A DNA stretch of 64,000 bases from Solanum dulcamara (GCF_947179165.1 NC_077242.1:34965097-35029096), one strand, 5' to 3'. Shown: positions 11,189 through 23,955, counted from the first letter of the stretch. Notes: generated from the sequence alone by a model not told the origin. A program made the numbers and translations.

Positions 11189-14100
11189 TTTTGCAACCCA
11201 ATTTCTCTAGTCATGATGGCTCCTACTCTTACCCACAAGAAGAAAAGTTGACCCATATGCCGGAACTATGAGTAATGAAATGTCAGGGAAGAAGACCAAC
11301 AGTTCAATCTAACAATAGTAATGAAATTATAGGTACATACATGAACGGGCAGAAGCAAAGCTAAATATATACAAATAAATGAATCTCTCCCAGAACCCGC
11401 AAGTCACATGTACAGAGCTTCTACAAAAAGAGTATAAATCCCAAAAGTGGACCACAAAAATAGGGTTGTTTAAAAAACCAAAAGACAAGAAAAATATAAG
11501 TACAAAGGGAGACGGATAAATCTAGAATGCAATGTGCTCTCAATCTCCTCTAATCATGATTGCAGCTGGATCGAATCAACACCGATAGCTAGTACTCGGA
11601 CCTGCATCATGAAAATAGATGTAGAGTGTAGTATGAGTACCAAAACAACAGGTACCTAGTTGGCATCATAGGCCGATTGAGAAAGATAAGCAAAAGTAAA
11701 CTGAAATACGAGTAAATGACTACAACCAAAGATAGGGCAAAAAGTAAATGTAGGTATGTACACGTGCATACTAAACAAACAAAAAGAAAGAATCTATCTA
11801 AATCCGCCAGGCTCCCATAAACCCGACGGGTGTGCACAAGTATAAGGTAACAACCTGAGTGGACTCTCATAACCCTGATAGGAGCAAGGATAGCTGAAGT
11901 AAAATGAACTGAAATAATATAGTTCTAATAATACCACCAATTTTTTCGGACTTGAATCGAACCATCCCAAAATCCTAAAACTTTAACCCAAACCTGAGCG
12001 GAGATGAAGAATTGAACAGAAGATTCATCTAGGAATCAGGAATTGAACAACATGTAAGCTAGACCACGAACTTCAAACCAAGTAACAGTAGTTAAGGAGT
12101 CAACACGAGTAAGCTAGACTATGGACTTCAAACCGCATAACTATATCTAAGGAGTCAACACGAGTAAGCTAGACCATGGACTTCAATCGGGTAACTATAG
12201 CCAGGATTCGAACCTAAGTAAGCTAGACCACGAACTTTAATTGGGTAACTGTAGCTAAGGAGCCAAACACAAATAAGCTAGACCACAAACTTCAATCCGG
12301 TAACTACAGTAAGGATTCGAACAGAGTCAGGATCGGTGGCCAACTGAGCATCATAGCGAGTACCCCCAAACTTAGTGCCATCAATACATCACTCTAGCCT
12401 GAACCATATACAACCAGAATCGTTGAGAAGACTCCTAGAATTAAGAACCCAATGATACAGGACCGATAGGAGAATACGACATTATGGAGGTAAGCTCCCA
12501 AAGCTGTGTTATTGCATAGCTAAAACTCAGACTATCAGACTTAAGTATGCTATATCAGTCCATAGTGAGCTAATGGTCTGAAATGATGTTGGAGAAGTTC
12601 TAAGGCCCAACGAACCCAAAAATTGCTCAAGTCTAAGAAAATACTAGTCTAAGCCTAGACTAAGGCAAAACATACTTCCAAACATATATACAAGGCATAG
12701 CACACACCACAAGGTATGGATGATCAATAATAACCAGACACATACTTTAATAGTCTGAAAAAACCTCGAAAATAACACCTACGACATAAATTCTAGGAAT
12801 ATAGCCTGCTCGACACCCAAACCCCTCCAACATCATCACAATCTATCTAAAGAGGGGAAAATGTAGCCTACCTATAAATCGACCACGTGTGCTCCAACTC
12901 CCAGAATCTGGGCTTTCTCTTTTAAATGAACACGAAACTCTGCCACACTGTGAAAAATGGATTCACAACGTAGTTACAGTTATTTCTACACTAAATTCAT
13001 AAATTTCGGAGATGGACCAATTTTGGGATCCAAAATGGGAAATATGGACCCTTATTTGGAATTTTGGAATTAACCCCTAAAACTAGTCTAAAATGGCACT
13101 CCTAGATTAGAAATCAAATTGATAAATAATACAAAGTTGGAAAATGAAAAGAATTTATCATGTAAAAAAATTCCCAAAATTCAAGCTAAAGGAGCAACTA
13201 TGACAGCTTCTATAGGCAGTAATTTCTCAAACAAAAAACCCCAGAACCCAAACCAAGCACACTAAGATGTTCATTGTAGAAAAACTCACAGTTTATCCTC
13301 AAGAATTACTAAAAATGGAGTTAATATGATCAAGTTACAAACCTCCAAAAATTCATAAAATCCAATCTAAAAATAACGATGGTAGTAGCTAAAATTGAAA
13401 TTTGCTAAATGGGAAATTTAAAATGCTCGGGGATGGAAATGAGCCTCTCATGAAGCTCCTAAACAAGTTTCCAAGCGCACCAATAGATTCCCCATGATAT
13501 TCTCTTGATTTTAGACCTTTGGATCACCAAATTTGGTTAAGGAATAAAGGAGAAATTAAAGTTTGAAGAAGTGAGTTATGGCTGAGTTCGTCCTTGGTCT
13601 TCTATTAAAAGACCAAGGTTTGGTTTTGGCCTTCGCAAATGCGGAGGTTTGACTTAGCGATCATGATGACAAGAATGTAGTCAATGCAGGTCACACCTCT
13701 TTGCGATCGCGATGGGAAAAGGACCAGACACTCGCGATCGCGGCCAAGGGCCTCGCGAATGTGAAGGCAATGGTGGCTTGCACCAACATCAGCTGCAACA
13801 ACTAATTCTCAACAAGTTAAAATACTCTAATGGAGTGCTCAGAATTCGTTTGGAATCCCGTGCGTGCAAACAAGATATGCTACCTCATTAAATTCAACAT
13901 TCCAGACTTAATGAAGCTGTCAAAATTTCCATACAAGATCTTTACTCCTTAAAGTAGGTAGGGACATTTTAAGCTAAATTCCACCACAGGCCTCAGGATT
14001 TGACCAGAAGCCTCGGGAAGCAAACGAATGGTCGTTCTAGACTTAACTCGACATTGCAAAGCTAACCGCACTGTCAGAATTTTCATCCGACTAGGTTTTC

Positions 14101-14465
14101 TAAGAATATTGACTAAAGTCAACCATAAGTCAAATTTCAAAGGCAAAAGGGCCAAATGGCCCCAAACTCGTACCAATTACATCGTTACTCATGTTGACCA
14201 TGATACTAACCTAATTTGGACATTTTGGAGCTAATGGAATAGCCAGATTTCCATTCTAAGGTCATTTTCCTAAAGTTATGACCGAATTCAACTTTTTTCA
14301 GTTATAAAAGCTACAAAAAAGGAAACGAGCCTAAAACTCAAATGAACGACCAGGCGATCGAATAGTTTGTGCCAGCAAGTCATAAATTATTTGGTGTCGC
14401 TATAGGAATGTTCTAAGCAATGGAATAAATTCTTTAATTCAAAAATGACCTCGAGGGTCATTACA
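11189..14465 (-). repeat. M2 3' LTR
   Basis: The minus-strand start is TGTAATGACCC at 14465 and the end is near 11189. It aligns along its length with 17725-20965. It contains a five-copy 55-bp tandem repeat (12056-12328) and CG-rich TCGCGATCGCGA-like palindromes at 13620-13770. The 70- to 90-residue open frames inside it are chance frames. Confidence 0.88.
12056..12328. repeat. 55-bp minisatellite in M2 3' LTR, ~5 copies
   Basis: Units start with AAGCTAGAC(C/T)A at 12056, 12111, 12166, 12220 and 12275, spacing 54-55 bp. Each continues CTTCAA...GTAACT...AAGGAGTC/CGAACACGAGT. The paired LTR holds the same array at 18596-18868. Confidence 0.9.
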
Positions 14466-15560
14466 ACATCCATTACTAAAAGAACTTTTGTCCACAAAAG
14501 TAAGAGTCAAGAAGTAGTTGAAGACTCAACTAAGCCATGGAAAAGTGCCTGCATCCCATGCTCGGTCTCCCAACTAGCCTCCTCAACTGGAAGATGCCTC
14601 CCACAGATCTTAAAAACAAGAATGGCTCTGGATTGTAACTTCTTGACATCTCTTGAAAAAATAGAAGTTGGCTCCTCAACATAGCTCAAACGATCATCCA
14701 AGTCATCCGTGATATATCAACGCAGCATCAAAATATAAAAGACTGGGTGAATAGAAAAAACGGTCGAAGGCAAAGCTAACTCATATGCAACCTCGCGAAC
14801 CGTCCTCAATATGTCGAAAGGACCAATAAACCTGGGGCTAAGATTTCCCCACCTCCTAAATTTTATCACAACCTTCATAGATGAAACACAAAGGAATACT
14901 CTCACATGATCTAAGATTTCCCCACCTCCTAGTGTCTACTCTGCGTTGTCCTGAGCCAATACTAAATCACCCTCACATGATCTAAGGCCCCCTGTATCAA
15001 GTTTGTACCGCGCGGCCTGGGCTCCGTATACTCAAACCAACTAATCGGAGAGCAACAATGCCTACCATATAAGGCCTTGAATGGGGATATCTGAATACTG
15101 GAATGGTAGTTGTTGTTTATGCAAACTCCGCCAAGGAAAAAAACTTGTCTTACTAACCCTTAAAAAATGAAACACAAGCCTGCAACATATTATTGAGAAC
15201 CTGAATCGTGTGCTATGGCTGGCCATTAGTTTGCGGATGGAAAGTTGTGGTAAGGTAAAAATAGGTACCCAACTCTTCTTGAAAATTCCTCCAAAAGATA
15301 GATGTGAACTGTGAGCCTCAGGCTAAAATGATAGAAACGGGCACAACATGAAGGCAAACCATCTCCCGAATGTAGATATGTGCCAACCTCTCAGCGTTAT
15401 AGGATGTGTGAATGGGAAGGAAGTGTTCTGACTTGGTCAATCAATCCACAATGACATGAATACTATCAAGATCACGGGAAGTGCAAGGTAACCCCACAAT
15501 AAAATCCATAGAGATCTGCTCCATTTTTTTTACTCGATAATGGGTAATATCTGAAGCTTG
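14466..15560 (-). pseudogene. M2 integrase core and C-terminus remnant
   Basis: Motifs include FRRWGNLSPRFIGPFDIL, VAYELALP and SIHPVFYI (14717-14905), then LDDRLSYVEEP and RDVKKLQSR with a WRH-P-EEASWETEH tail (14507-14701). This is the usual Ty3/gypsy integrase C-terminal order. Stops separate the pieces. The catalytic core (about 14910-15560) is present only as short fragments in several frames. Confidence 0.8.
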
Positions 15561-15589
15561 CCACCATGCTTCAAATGCTCGGCCTTAAC

Positions 15590-15832
15590 CTACTGATAAC
15601 TCAAATAATGCGACACATAATATTGAATATTGCTCCTCATGCCGGTCCACCTGTAATGCAGCCTCAAATCATAAAACATCTTAGCGGTGCCTTGATGGAT
15701 AAAATATCTGGAATAATGGGCCTCGATAAGGATCAACTGAATCAAACCCCTTACACTCGAAACACAAATAAAACCACCAAACATCAAAACCCCATATGCA
15801 TCTAACATAGCCAGGTCTGCGTCATCTCTCAA
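15590..15832 (-). pseudogene. M2 integrase zinc-binding domain remnant
   Basis: The open frame includes LIEAHYSRYFIHQGTAKMFYDLRLHYRWTGM, followed by NIQYYVSHYLSYQ. The family pattern is H-x-H near EAHSSRYSIHPGT and a CLSCQ pair. Here the Cys pair reads HYLSYQ, so zinc binding is lost. Confidence 0.8.
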
Positions 15833-16500
15833 AAACTGATCTTGAAGTAAAACTAAATCCTCATCCTCAAATTGACGGCTGCAAATCTAATCCAATAGAG
15901 ATGAATGAACCCCCACATAGGCTAGCACACATTGGGAATTAGATATGTCAAGTCGAATCATCCTGTTAGCTAATGACTATATTTCTAAAGTTAATGGCCG
16001 TTCCAAAGTAGAAAGGAAGGCTAGACTACCCATGCTCACCGTCTTCTGACTCACGATGTCTACTACTATATTTGCCATGCCTGGATAATAAAGAATAAAG
16101 AGGTCATAGTCCTTCAAGAGCTCAATTCAGTAGCACTACCTCGAATTAAGATCCCTCTGACTTATAATATACAGAAGGCTTTAGTGGTCCATGCAAATAT
16201 CACATCGAGCTCCATACAGGTAGTGCCTCCAAATCTTAAGCATAAATACTATTGCCGCCAACTCTAAGTAATGAGTAGGGTAGTTACACTCATGCAGCTT
16301 AAGCTGCTCAACATATAAGCAATAACCTGTCCCTATTGCATCTATTCACAACCCAAACAACCATCAGATACATCATAATAAATGGTGAATCCCTCGCGCT
16401 CTACTAGAAGAGTCAATATAGGAGCGGTGCTAAGAAACACATTGAGACTCAGAATGCTTCTCTCCTACTCCTCCAACCACAAAAATGGAACATCCTGGTG
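15833..16500 (-). pseudogene. M2 RNase H / linker fragments
   Basis: Between the RT end and the integrase zinc finger, fragments such as LLDH-like and MANIVVDIVSQKT-like pieces (near 16030-16120, family ANVVADALSRK) mark RNase H. It is heavily frameshifted and short. The assignment rests on position and a few motifs. Confidence 0.5.
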
Positions 16501-16506
16501 AGTCAA

Positions 16507-17200
16507 TCATGTCAGATGTGACTTTATAGTAGAGAACCCCTCAATCAAGCCCATGTAGTACCCTACCAATCCGACAAAGCTACGAATATATTTTATAGAG
16601 GTGGGCCTAGCCCAATCACGAATAGACATAATTCCATCTTTGGACACCACGTGCCTCAAGAATGGTACAGACTGAGGCCAAAACTTGCACTTTGAGAACT
16701 TGGCATAAAGATGATGATCTCTCAAAGTCTGGAGCACTACTCTCAAATGTTGCTCATGCTCATCCCGACTTAGTGAATATACGAGAATGTCATCAATGAT
16801 GACTATGACAAATGAGTTCAAGTACGGACTAAACACCCAAATCATCAAGTCTATGAATGCGGCAGGGGCATTAGTCAACTCAAAATACATCACTAGGAAC
16901 TCATAGTGGTCGTAATGAGTCCTAAATACGACCTTAGGGACGTCCGCTATCCTAATCCTCAACAAGTGGTAGCCAAATCTCAAATCAATCTTAGAAAATA
17001 CAATGGCACCCTAGAGTTCGTTGAATAGATCATCAATCCTAGGAATAGGGTAAGGGTTCTTCACCGTTACCTTGTTCAACTTCCTGTAATCAATAAAACT
17101 CCACATAGTACATTCCTTTTTCTTAATGGATAGGACTGTAGTACCCTAAGGTGATACACTAGGTCATATGAATCCCTTATCTAAGAGATCCTTAAGCTAA
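16507..17200 (-). pseudogene. M2 reverse transcriptase remnant
   Basis: The 158-residue open frame 16507-16983 is the longest pol piece in M2. It has [33 protein letters not shown] and [24 protein letters not shown]. The catalytic box keeps both Asp (IIDDILVYS). Upstream (16984-17200) the [22 protein letters not shown] and [11 protein letters not shown] motifs continue with stops. The segment ends in the YYRGFIEGFS-type hinge. Confidence 0.85.
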
Positions 17201-17520
17201 ACACTGATCTCGTTGAGCTCTGTGGGATCCATATAGTATGGTGGGATGGAAATAGAATGAGTACCCGACTCTACATCAATGGAAAAGTCAATATCACAAT
17301 TAGAAGGAAGGCTAGACAGATTGACAGGAAACACATCTGCAAACTCTCGGACTATAAGTACTGAAACAACTGTAGGGCTCGGGGATAGTGGTTGCTGATA
17401 TACTGGAGATACTAGTGGCTCCACTTTTGGCTTTGGAGCCTGGTATTGCTTCCGAGCTTGTGCTACAGCCCTGGCACGACCCCGAGGTCAGCCTCTACCT
17501 CCAGCGCGCATACTAGCCAT
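17197..17520 (-). pseudogene. M2 gag start fused to pre-RT segment
   Basis: The minus-strand ATG at 17520 begins MASMRAGGRG, then a stop, then PRGRARAVAQARKQYQAPK, a basic gag-like start. In the same frame it runs into EFADVFPVNLSSLPSNCDIDFSIDV and ISIPPYYMDPTEL, the segment just before RT. Gag capsid, nucleocapsid and protease are therefore missing, removed by a deletion that kept the frame. It carries one in-frame stop. Confidence 0.7.
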
Positions 17521-17709
17521 CCTGTAAAAGAGTCGAACAAGTGATATTTCTAGAAACTAATAAGACACACATTACACGATAATGATACAAAAGTGACACA
17601 TTCCTAAAGACATCCTGTAGCCTCCTGAAGATAAGTCACGAACGTCTTTGAACCTATCACAGGATTCTACTAGACATTAGATCTATACAAGTGAGATCAG
17701 TGCACCTGG

Positions 17710-17721
17710 GATTTGATACCA
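17710..17721 (-). other. M2 primer-binding site
   Basis: On the minus strand TGGTATCAAATC, 10 of 12 matches to TGGTATCAGAGC, three bases after the LTR end at 17725. It fixes the element orientation. Confidence 0.75.
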
Positions 17722-17724
17722 ACT

Positions 17725-20700
17725 TATCATGACCTGATCACTTAGATTATGATGGCGCCTACTATGATCCACTAGTAGGAAATCTGACCCATATCGCGGA
17801 ACTGTGAGTTATAGGATGCCAAGGCAGAAGACCAACAGTTCAATCTAATAATAATAATGAAATAATAGGAACATACATAAATGGACGGAAGCAAAGCTAA
17901 ATATATATAAATAAAAAGATCATTCCCAAAACTTAGAAGTCACATGTATAAAGCTTCTACTAAAAGAGTACAAGTCCTAAAAGTGGACCACAGAAATATG
18001 GCTATCTGAAAAGCAAAAAACAGGCAAAATATATGTACATAGCAATATCGGTAAATACAAGACATAATGTGCTCACCCTTACCTCTGATTAAGACCGCAG
18101 CTGCCTCAAATCAACACCGATAGCTGGTACTCAAACCTGCATCAAGAAAATATATGCAGAGTGTAGTATGAGTACTAAAACAATAGGTACCCATTAGTAA
18201 TCATAAGCCGACTAAGCAAGATAAGCATAAGTAAACTAAAATAGGAGTAAATGACTACAACCAAAGATAGGGCAAGAAGAAAATGTAGGTATGTACACAA
18301 GTGTACTCAACAAAAAAAGAGAAAGGATGTAGTTAAATCCATTGGGCTCCCACAAACCTGATGCGTATGCTCATGCACAAGTATAAGGTAACAACCTTAA
18401 CGGACTCCCATAACCTGGAATGAGGAAAGATAGCTGAAGTAAAATGAATAGAGATAATAAATTTCCAATAATACCAACAATTTTTCTATACTTGAACCGA
18501 CCCATCCCAGAAGCCTAAAACTTTAACTCAAAGCTGAGAGGAGATCAAGAATTGAACCAAAGATTCATCTGGGAATAAAGAATTGAACCACATATAATCT
18601 AGACCATGGACTTCAACCGGGTAACTGTAGCTAAGGAGTCAACACGAGTAAGCTAGACCACAGACTTAAACCGAGTAACTATAGCCAGGGGTCGAACACG
18701 AGTAAGCTAGACTATGGAATTCAATTACGTAACTATAGCTAAGTAGCCGAACACATGTAAGCTAGACCACGTACTTTAATGGAGTAATTATATCTAAGGA
18801 GCCGAACACAAGAAAGCTAGACTACGAACTTCAACTTGGTAATTATAGCTAAGTAGTCAAATAGAGGCACGATCAGTGGCCAATCGAGCGTCATAGGGAG
18901 TTACCCCAAACCGAGTTCCATCAATACATCACTCCAGCCTGAACCATATACAACTCAAATCATTGAGAAGACTCCTAAAAAACCCAACTATATAGGAACA
19001 ATACGAGAATAGGGCATTATGGAGAGGTAAGGTCCTAAAGCTGTGTTACTGCCTATCTAAAGCTTAGACTATCACACTCAAGTCTGGTATATCAGTCTAT
19101 AGGGAGCTAATGGTCCAAAATGATATCAAAGAAATTTTAAGGCCTAATAGTACCCAAAATTATCAAGTCTAAGGAAACACTAATCTAAGCCTAAACTAAG
19201 TCAAAACATACTTCCAATTATATATCCAAGGCATAGCACACACCACAAGGTATGTATGATCAATAATAACTGGATACATACTTTAATAGTCCGACAACAC
19301 ACCAAAAATAACACCTAAGACATGAATTCTATGAATTTAGCATGCTCGGCACCATAACAAATGCCTAAGCACGCTCAGTCTAAAGAGGAGAAAACTGTAG
19401 CCTACCTGTAGGTTGACCACGCATAATCCAACTCACAGAATTTGAGCTTTCCCTTTTCAAATAGCCTTGGAATGCTGCCACACTATCAAAAATAGAATCA
19501 CAATGTTGTTATGGTCGTTTTGACACTAAATTCACAATTTCTAGAGATCGACAAATTTTGGGTTCCAAAATGGGAATTATGGGACCCGCATCCAAAATTC
19601 TAAAATTAAGCCCAAATCTAGTTCAAGACGGCACCCCAAGCTCACAAATAAAATTGATAAATAGTATGGGGTTGGCAAATGACACGAATTGATCAAACAA
19701 CCAAATTCACATAATTCAAGCTAAAGGAGCAACTATGACAGCTTCTATAAGTAGCAATTTCTAAAAAATGAGACCCCCATGACCTATACCAAGATCACTA
19801 CAATGTTCCTTGCTGAAAAACTCACAAGTTAGCCTCAAGCATTACTAAAAATGGAGTTAAGATAATCAAATTATAAACCTCCAAAAAATTTTAAAAATAG
19901 AATTTGAAAATAACAACGGTGGCCGCTAAAATGGACATTTACCTCTCACAAAGCTCCTAAACAAGTTTTTGAGCTCACCAATGGATTCTCTGTGAAATTC
20001 CTTGAGTTTAGACCTTTGGATCACCAAATTTGGTTGAGGAAGGGAGGAGAAATCAAAGTTTGAAGAAGTAAGTTATAGCTGAGTTCGTCCTTCATCCTTT
20101 ATTAAAAGACCAAGGTTTTTGCCAAACCTCTGCATTTGCGATGACCGGAATGTGGTCAACGCGGGTCATTTCTCTTTGTGATCATGAAAAGGGACCACGC
20201 GATCGAGACGAGCAAGACACCAGACCCTCGCGCTTAGGGCATCCTGAATGCGAAGGCCATTGTGGCCTGCACTAGCATCAGCTACTACAGTTGATTCTCA
20301 CCAAGTTCTAATATTCTAAAGGGGTGCTTAAAATTCATTTTGGAATCTCGTGCATGTAAATGAGATATGCTACCCAACCAAATACCTCATTTATAACTCA
20401 ATGGTACAGTCAAAATTTCCATATGAGATCAATATGACTAAAAGTGGGTCCCACACACAATGGCCATTTTGAGACAAATTCCACAATGAGCCTCAAGATT
20501 AGACTAGAAGCCTCAAGAAGCAAATAAAGTGTCGTTCCAGACCAAAATTGACATTTTGGAGCTAACTATGCTGTCAAAATTTTCATCCGGGTGCGTTTAC
20601 CAAGAATGTTGACCAAAGTCAACCTTAAGCTAAATTTTGAAGGTAAAAGGGCTAAATTCTCCCAAACTCATATTAATTGCTTCGTTACTCATGCCGAATA

Positions 20701-20965
20701 TATTACTCGCCTAATTTAGTCATTACATAGCTGATGAAATCGTCAAAATTCCATTTTGAAGTCTTTTTTCAGAAGTTATCATCGAAGTGAACTTTTGAAG
20801 TTATAAAACCTCCAAAATAGGGAAACGACACTAAATCCCAAATGAACGACCACGTGACCGAACTGTCTGTTCCAATAAGTCTTAAATAACTTCAGGTTGC
20901 TATAGGAACTTTCGAAATAATGGAATGAATTCTTTAATTCAAAAATGACTTGGACGGTCATTATA
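17725..20965 (-). repeat. M2 5' LTR
   Basis: Partner of 11189-14465. It starts (minus) at 20965 as TATAATGACC and ends TCATGATA at 17725. It includes the 55-bp tandem array (18596-18868) and a CG-rich palindromic zone near 20130-20240. Confidence 0.88.
18596..18868. repeat. 55-bp minisatellite in M2 5' LTR, ~5 copies
   Basis: Units begin A(A)(T/G)CTAGAC(C/T) at 18596, 18650, 18704, 18759 and 18814. Same unit, phase and copy number as 12056-12328, so the array predates the insertion of M2. Confidence 0.9.
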
Positions 20966-21178
20966 CTATTCTTTTCAGATTACAGTTGTTGTATAAAAAA
21001 CTTTGTTCAGAAATATATTAAACTAGCATTTCATAATTATTCCTTTGATTAGTCATTTTAGTTGTTTTTCATGTTCATATTTAGTTTCTCATGACTATAC
21101 CAGTATCGAGGATTAGCTTAGGGTCACTTGCGACTGTAAGCACTGTGTTACAACTTGACGGTAGTCTCGAGTTGTGAT
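20966..21178 (+). repeat. P1 3' LTR, second part
   Basis: It starts with the right CTATT duplication of M2. Bases 21040-21150 align with the end of the P1 5' LTR (6500-6610): CATGTTCATATTTAGT, TCTCATGA, CTTAGGGTCACT, CTGTAAGCACTGTGTTAC. The exact end (21145-21178) is blurred. Confidence 0.75.
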
Positions 21179-21388
21179 ATATAACTCACATGATAAAGGT
21201 AGTTAGTGGTATCTCTCATAAATACTTAAAATTTTCATCTATGTTATGTTAAGGTTATGAATTTATTATAATTATTACATTGACCATGTATTATGCCTTA
21301 AGTCAGATTTCTCAGATTATTTCATCTTTTATCTTGGTCATTGTATTATCATGGTTCAAACTTATCATGCTATTTTTATCATGTTCAT
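21179..21388 (+). repeat. Probable piece of the P2 5' LTR
   Basis: It contains TTATT..CATTGACCA and CATGGTTC blocks resembling the middle of related LTRs (43390-43560, 10690-10800). The LTR end of P2 lies on the other side of M3 (27528-27745). I infer one LTR split by M3. Confidence 0.45.
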
Positions 21389-21971
21389 GTTTCATGGCCC
21401 AAAACTAGTGGAGGTGCAACGGGCACTCGATACCATATTTGATAGATAAGCCAAAATGATAAGGTACTAGCTAGTCGACGAGACCACAACAGAAGACATA
21501 AATGCATACACACATATATATTCATGCCGATCCTATGGGCGGGAGACTAAAACATGCAAAAAGGAAACCCAAAATACTGTGTCTACAATATCCTCTAAGA
21601 GTTTCATAAGAACTATCGGGACAAGGCCCCACTATACCCAGATTGTACAACAAAAGTAAACATTCTATGAAAGGTCCAGGAAGATGTGGAGCTTACAAAC
21701 TTACAGCTAAATCCCTATTCCTAGTGGAGGGGTCGATCATCCCTACCTAGACCTACACAAAAGAAACCAAAAATGCATTCTCCCCAAGAAACAAGACATT
21801 AGAAAAAATAATATGTACGGGTATGTAAGGCAAAAAGTAGAATTATAAATATCTTCTGTAAAAAGGGTAATCGAGATACCACCTGACACTAAAACTCTAA
21901 TAGCCTCCATGGCCGACATCCGACCTCACAGTAATCAAATATGTATGTTACGCTCTTATAATCGTATATCA

Positions 21972-22006
<35 letters not shown>

Positions 22007-23940
22007 ATGCAAATGCATAACATACCCAACCAAATTCTAGCAATGGTGGTTCTTACCATAGCTAACGGCATCATATTACAAATATGTGGCCATATGTACA
22101 ATATATAGTCTTCTGGAAAAATAGGCCCCTTACCTTCGATTATAGATTGGAGTCCATGCATAACATGACATGTATGATATTAAATTTGAATGCACATATT
22201 AGGCCATAATAAAAACTTAGCCAATCTTGGCTCATTAGCATTGTTATTCTCATAACTCTTTAATTACTTTTGTGTAGCATGTAAACGCTCAATGGAACCT
22301 CATATGTTTTTCTCTAATAAGCTTGGAAACTTCAATCAAATTTTTATAAAGATAACTTAACCTTGAAGTTGTTCATAAGGAGCTTAAGGTGCTTCACTTG
22401 GTTCTTATACCTATTTTTCTCATAATTAGAAAAAGAAAGTAGTTTCAAAAATCAAGTATTTTAGTAGTTTAAACATAAAAATTATATTTGAGATTTTTGT
22501 GAAATCGACGTGTTACTTTAACATTTTTAAAGTACACTTTAACGAGGAAGAAGAAATGATTGAAAATATTAAAATTCTTTTCATAATATTTTTATGTCAC
22601 ACTACCCAAAGACAAATAAGAATTCAAACATATGGACATATGTTCAAGAAAGCCAACAAAATGACATATATAGATATTGAATAACCTAGATAACTGAACG
22701 AGTGCAATATCAACCTAATAGTGTCATGAAAATTCTTCAGTTGCGATCCCAATGTTTTTCACTAAAGGTCTTTCTAATAATAGAATAGTAAAATATCACA
22801 TATGGCATTTTAGGAGTTTTCCAGAATTCCTGCTAAAAGGAAGAGAGAAGCTTAGCCTTAACATACCTTTCCAACGAACGTCTGAATGCCCGTAGTTCTT
22901 GTAAAAAAGTTGTTTGTTATGTCCTATGCTTCACAACTACAATATATACGTAGCTTATAAGAACCTATATACACTTCATAAGTGAGCGTAAATCGGTAGA
23001 TTATCCATAGGATTATAAATTAGAAAAACGTCCGTAGAGCTTCGTAAAAACGATCATAAAAGAGTCTCGAGATGATTACCTTAGCAAAACAATGTAATTA
23101 TTTAAAAACTAGCAAGAACAATAAAGTCCTATCTTCCAAAAATAGCCCGAAACAAAACTAATAGAAGGAAAAAATGATTGCAAAGTGTAAAGATCACATT
23201 TTTAGGCATGTGGGCAAACTTTAACGGTAAAAATCATTAAAATGCACCTTAATCATTTAAGAACTCCATTGGAACTTTCTCTTAAGACTCTCAATATTTT
23301 GGGACAAAAATGAAATGTTTTGATTGTTTAAAACATCTATATACCGACTTAACCAAATTATTGACCTGACTCAGTTCGAGACCTAATTTTCAGCCCGGAC
23401 AGTCCACGGTCATACAGTCATAACTTATTACTCCAGTGTCGGATTGACGTGCCATTTTTTATTTGCCAACTAGACTTATAGACCTTCGATTTGGTATATT
23501 GTGGATCCCATAAATTTTAATATATTAGGAGAAATGATATGAGGCATTTTACCCAAAGATTAAAAATAATTCTAAGAGAAACTAACGATAACTTTTTCCG
23601 ACCTTTATTCTGCAACTAGCTTGACTCCAAAACTTAACATATGACCATTGTGATATTATAATACCTCATAACACATTATCTGTAGCAAATTATACACTCT
23701 TGGTCTTATCCCGAAGGTGCAAGCTATTTTAAACCTTCTGAATGTGCGAAGTGCTACCCAAGCCATATCTTTGATTACATACCTTTGTTTAAGGGATTCC
23801 TTTGACCTAAAATTTTTATTTCTTCATATTACCAAAAAATTGTAGTATCATTCTTACAATGTACTATACCAGTTAATGTACACCTCGCATAACCATGCCA
23901 TGCTACGTATATTATGCAAGTAAAAATATGGGGTTTCACA
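21389..23940 (-). repeat. M3 3' LTR
   Basis: It starts (minus) at 23940 with TGTGAAACCCCATATT directly after a polypurine tract, and ends near 21389. Bases 21450-22250 align with 26800-27527. A pure (AT)15 run lies at 21975-22004. Confidence 0.85.
21975..22004. repeat. (AT)15 microsatellite in M3 3' LTR
   Basis: Uninterrupted AT dinucleotides. The homologous place in the other LTR (27291-27354) is a compound ATCT/CT/AT repeat. Confidence 0.95.
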
Positions 23941-23955
23941 TTCTCTCCCCCCCTA
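23941..23955 (-). other. M3 polypurine tract
   Basis: On the minus strand AGGGGGGGGAGAGAA, a 15-base all-purine run directly before TGTGAAACC. Confidence 0.85.

Larger units (their letters stand above)
11189..20965 (-). mobile_element. M2: complete but dead gypsy element with ~3.25-kb LTRs
   Basis: Two long LTRs in the same orientation (11189-14465 and 17725-20965) flank a short interior (14466-17724) holding a gag start, RT and integrase remnants. A 5-bp duplication flanks the whole. The PBS lies inside the right LTR, so transcription ran right to left. By eye the LTRs are about 85% identical over the stretches I compared, indicating an old insertion. The interior is shorter than the LTR pair because gag, protease and most of RNase H are deleted. 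Confidence 0.88.
5931..21178 (+). mobile_element. P1: non-autonomous-like gypsy element, host of M1 and M2
   Basis: Parts in order: 5' LTR remnant (5935-6622), PBS (6627-6638), an interior of about 1.95 kb without recognisable pol, polypurine tract (8575-8587), and a 3' LTR in two pieces (8588-11188 and 20966 to about 21178). The 3' LTR pieces are separated by the complete insertion M2. The interior holds a gag-like start codon context and then nothing recognisable, so it probably depended on proteins from related elements. Confidence 0.75.

Noticed and set aside
12056..12328. CRISPR array or centromeric satellite
   Set aside because: Units are contiguous without unique spacers, only five copies, and are confined to the LTR pair.
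13620..13770. CpG island of a host gene promoter
   Set aside because: The CG-rich palindromes lie within the M2 LTR and recur in its partner LTR; there is no gene beside them.
21889..22161. 90-residue minus-strand frame with a Tyr-Ile run
   Set aside because: The run is translation of the (AT)15 repeat in the M3 LTR.
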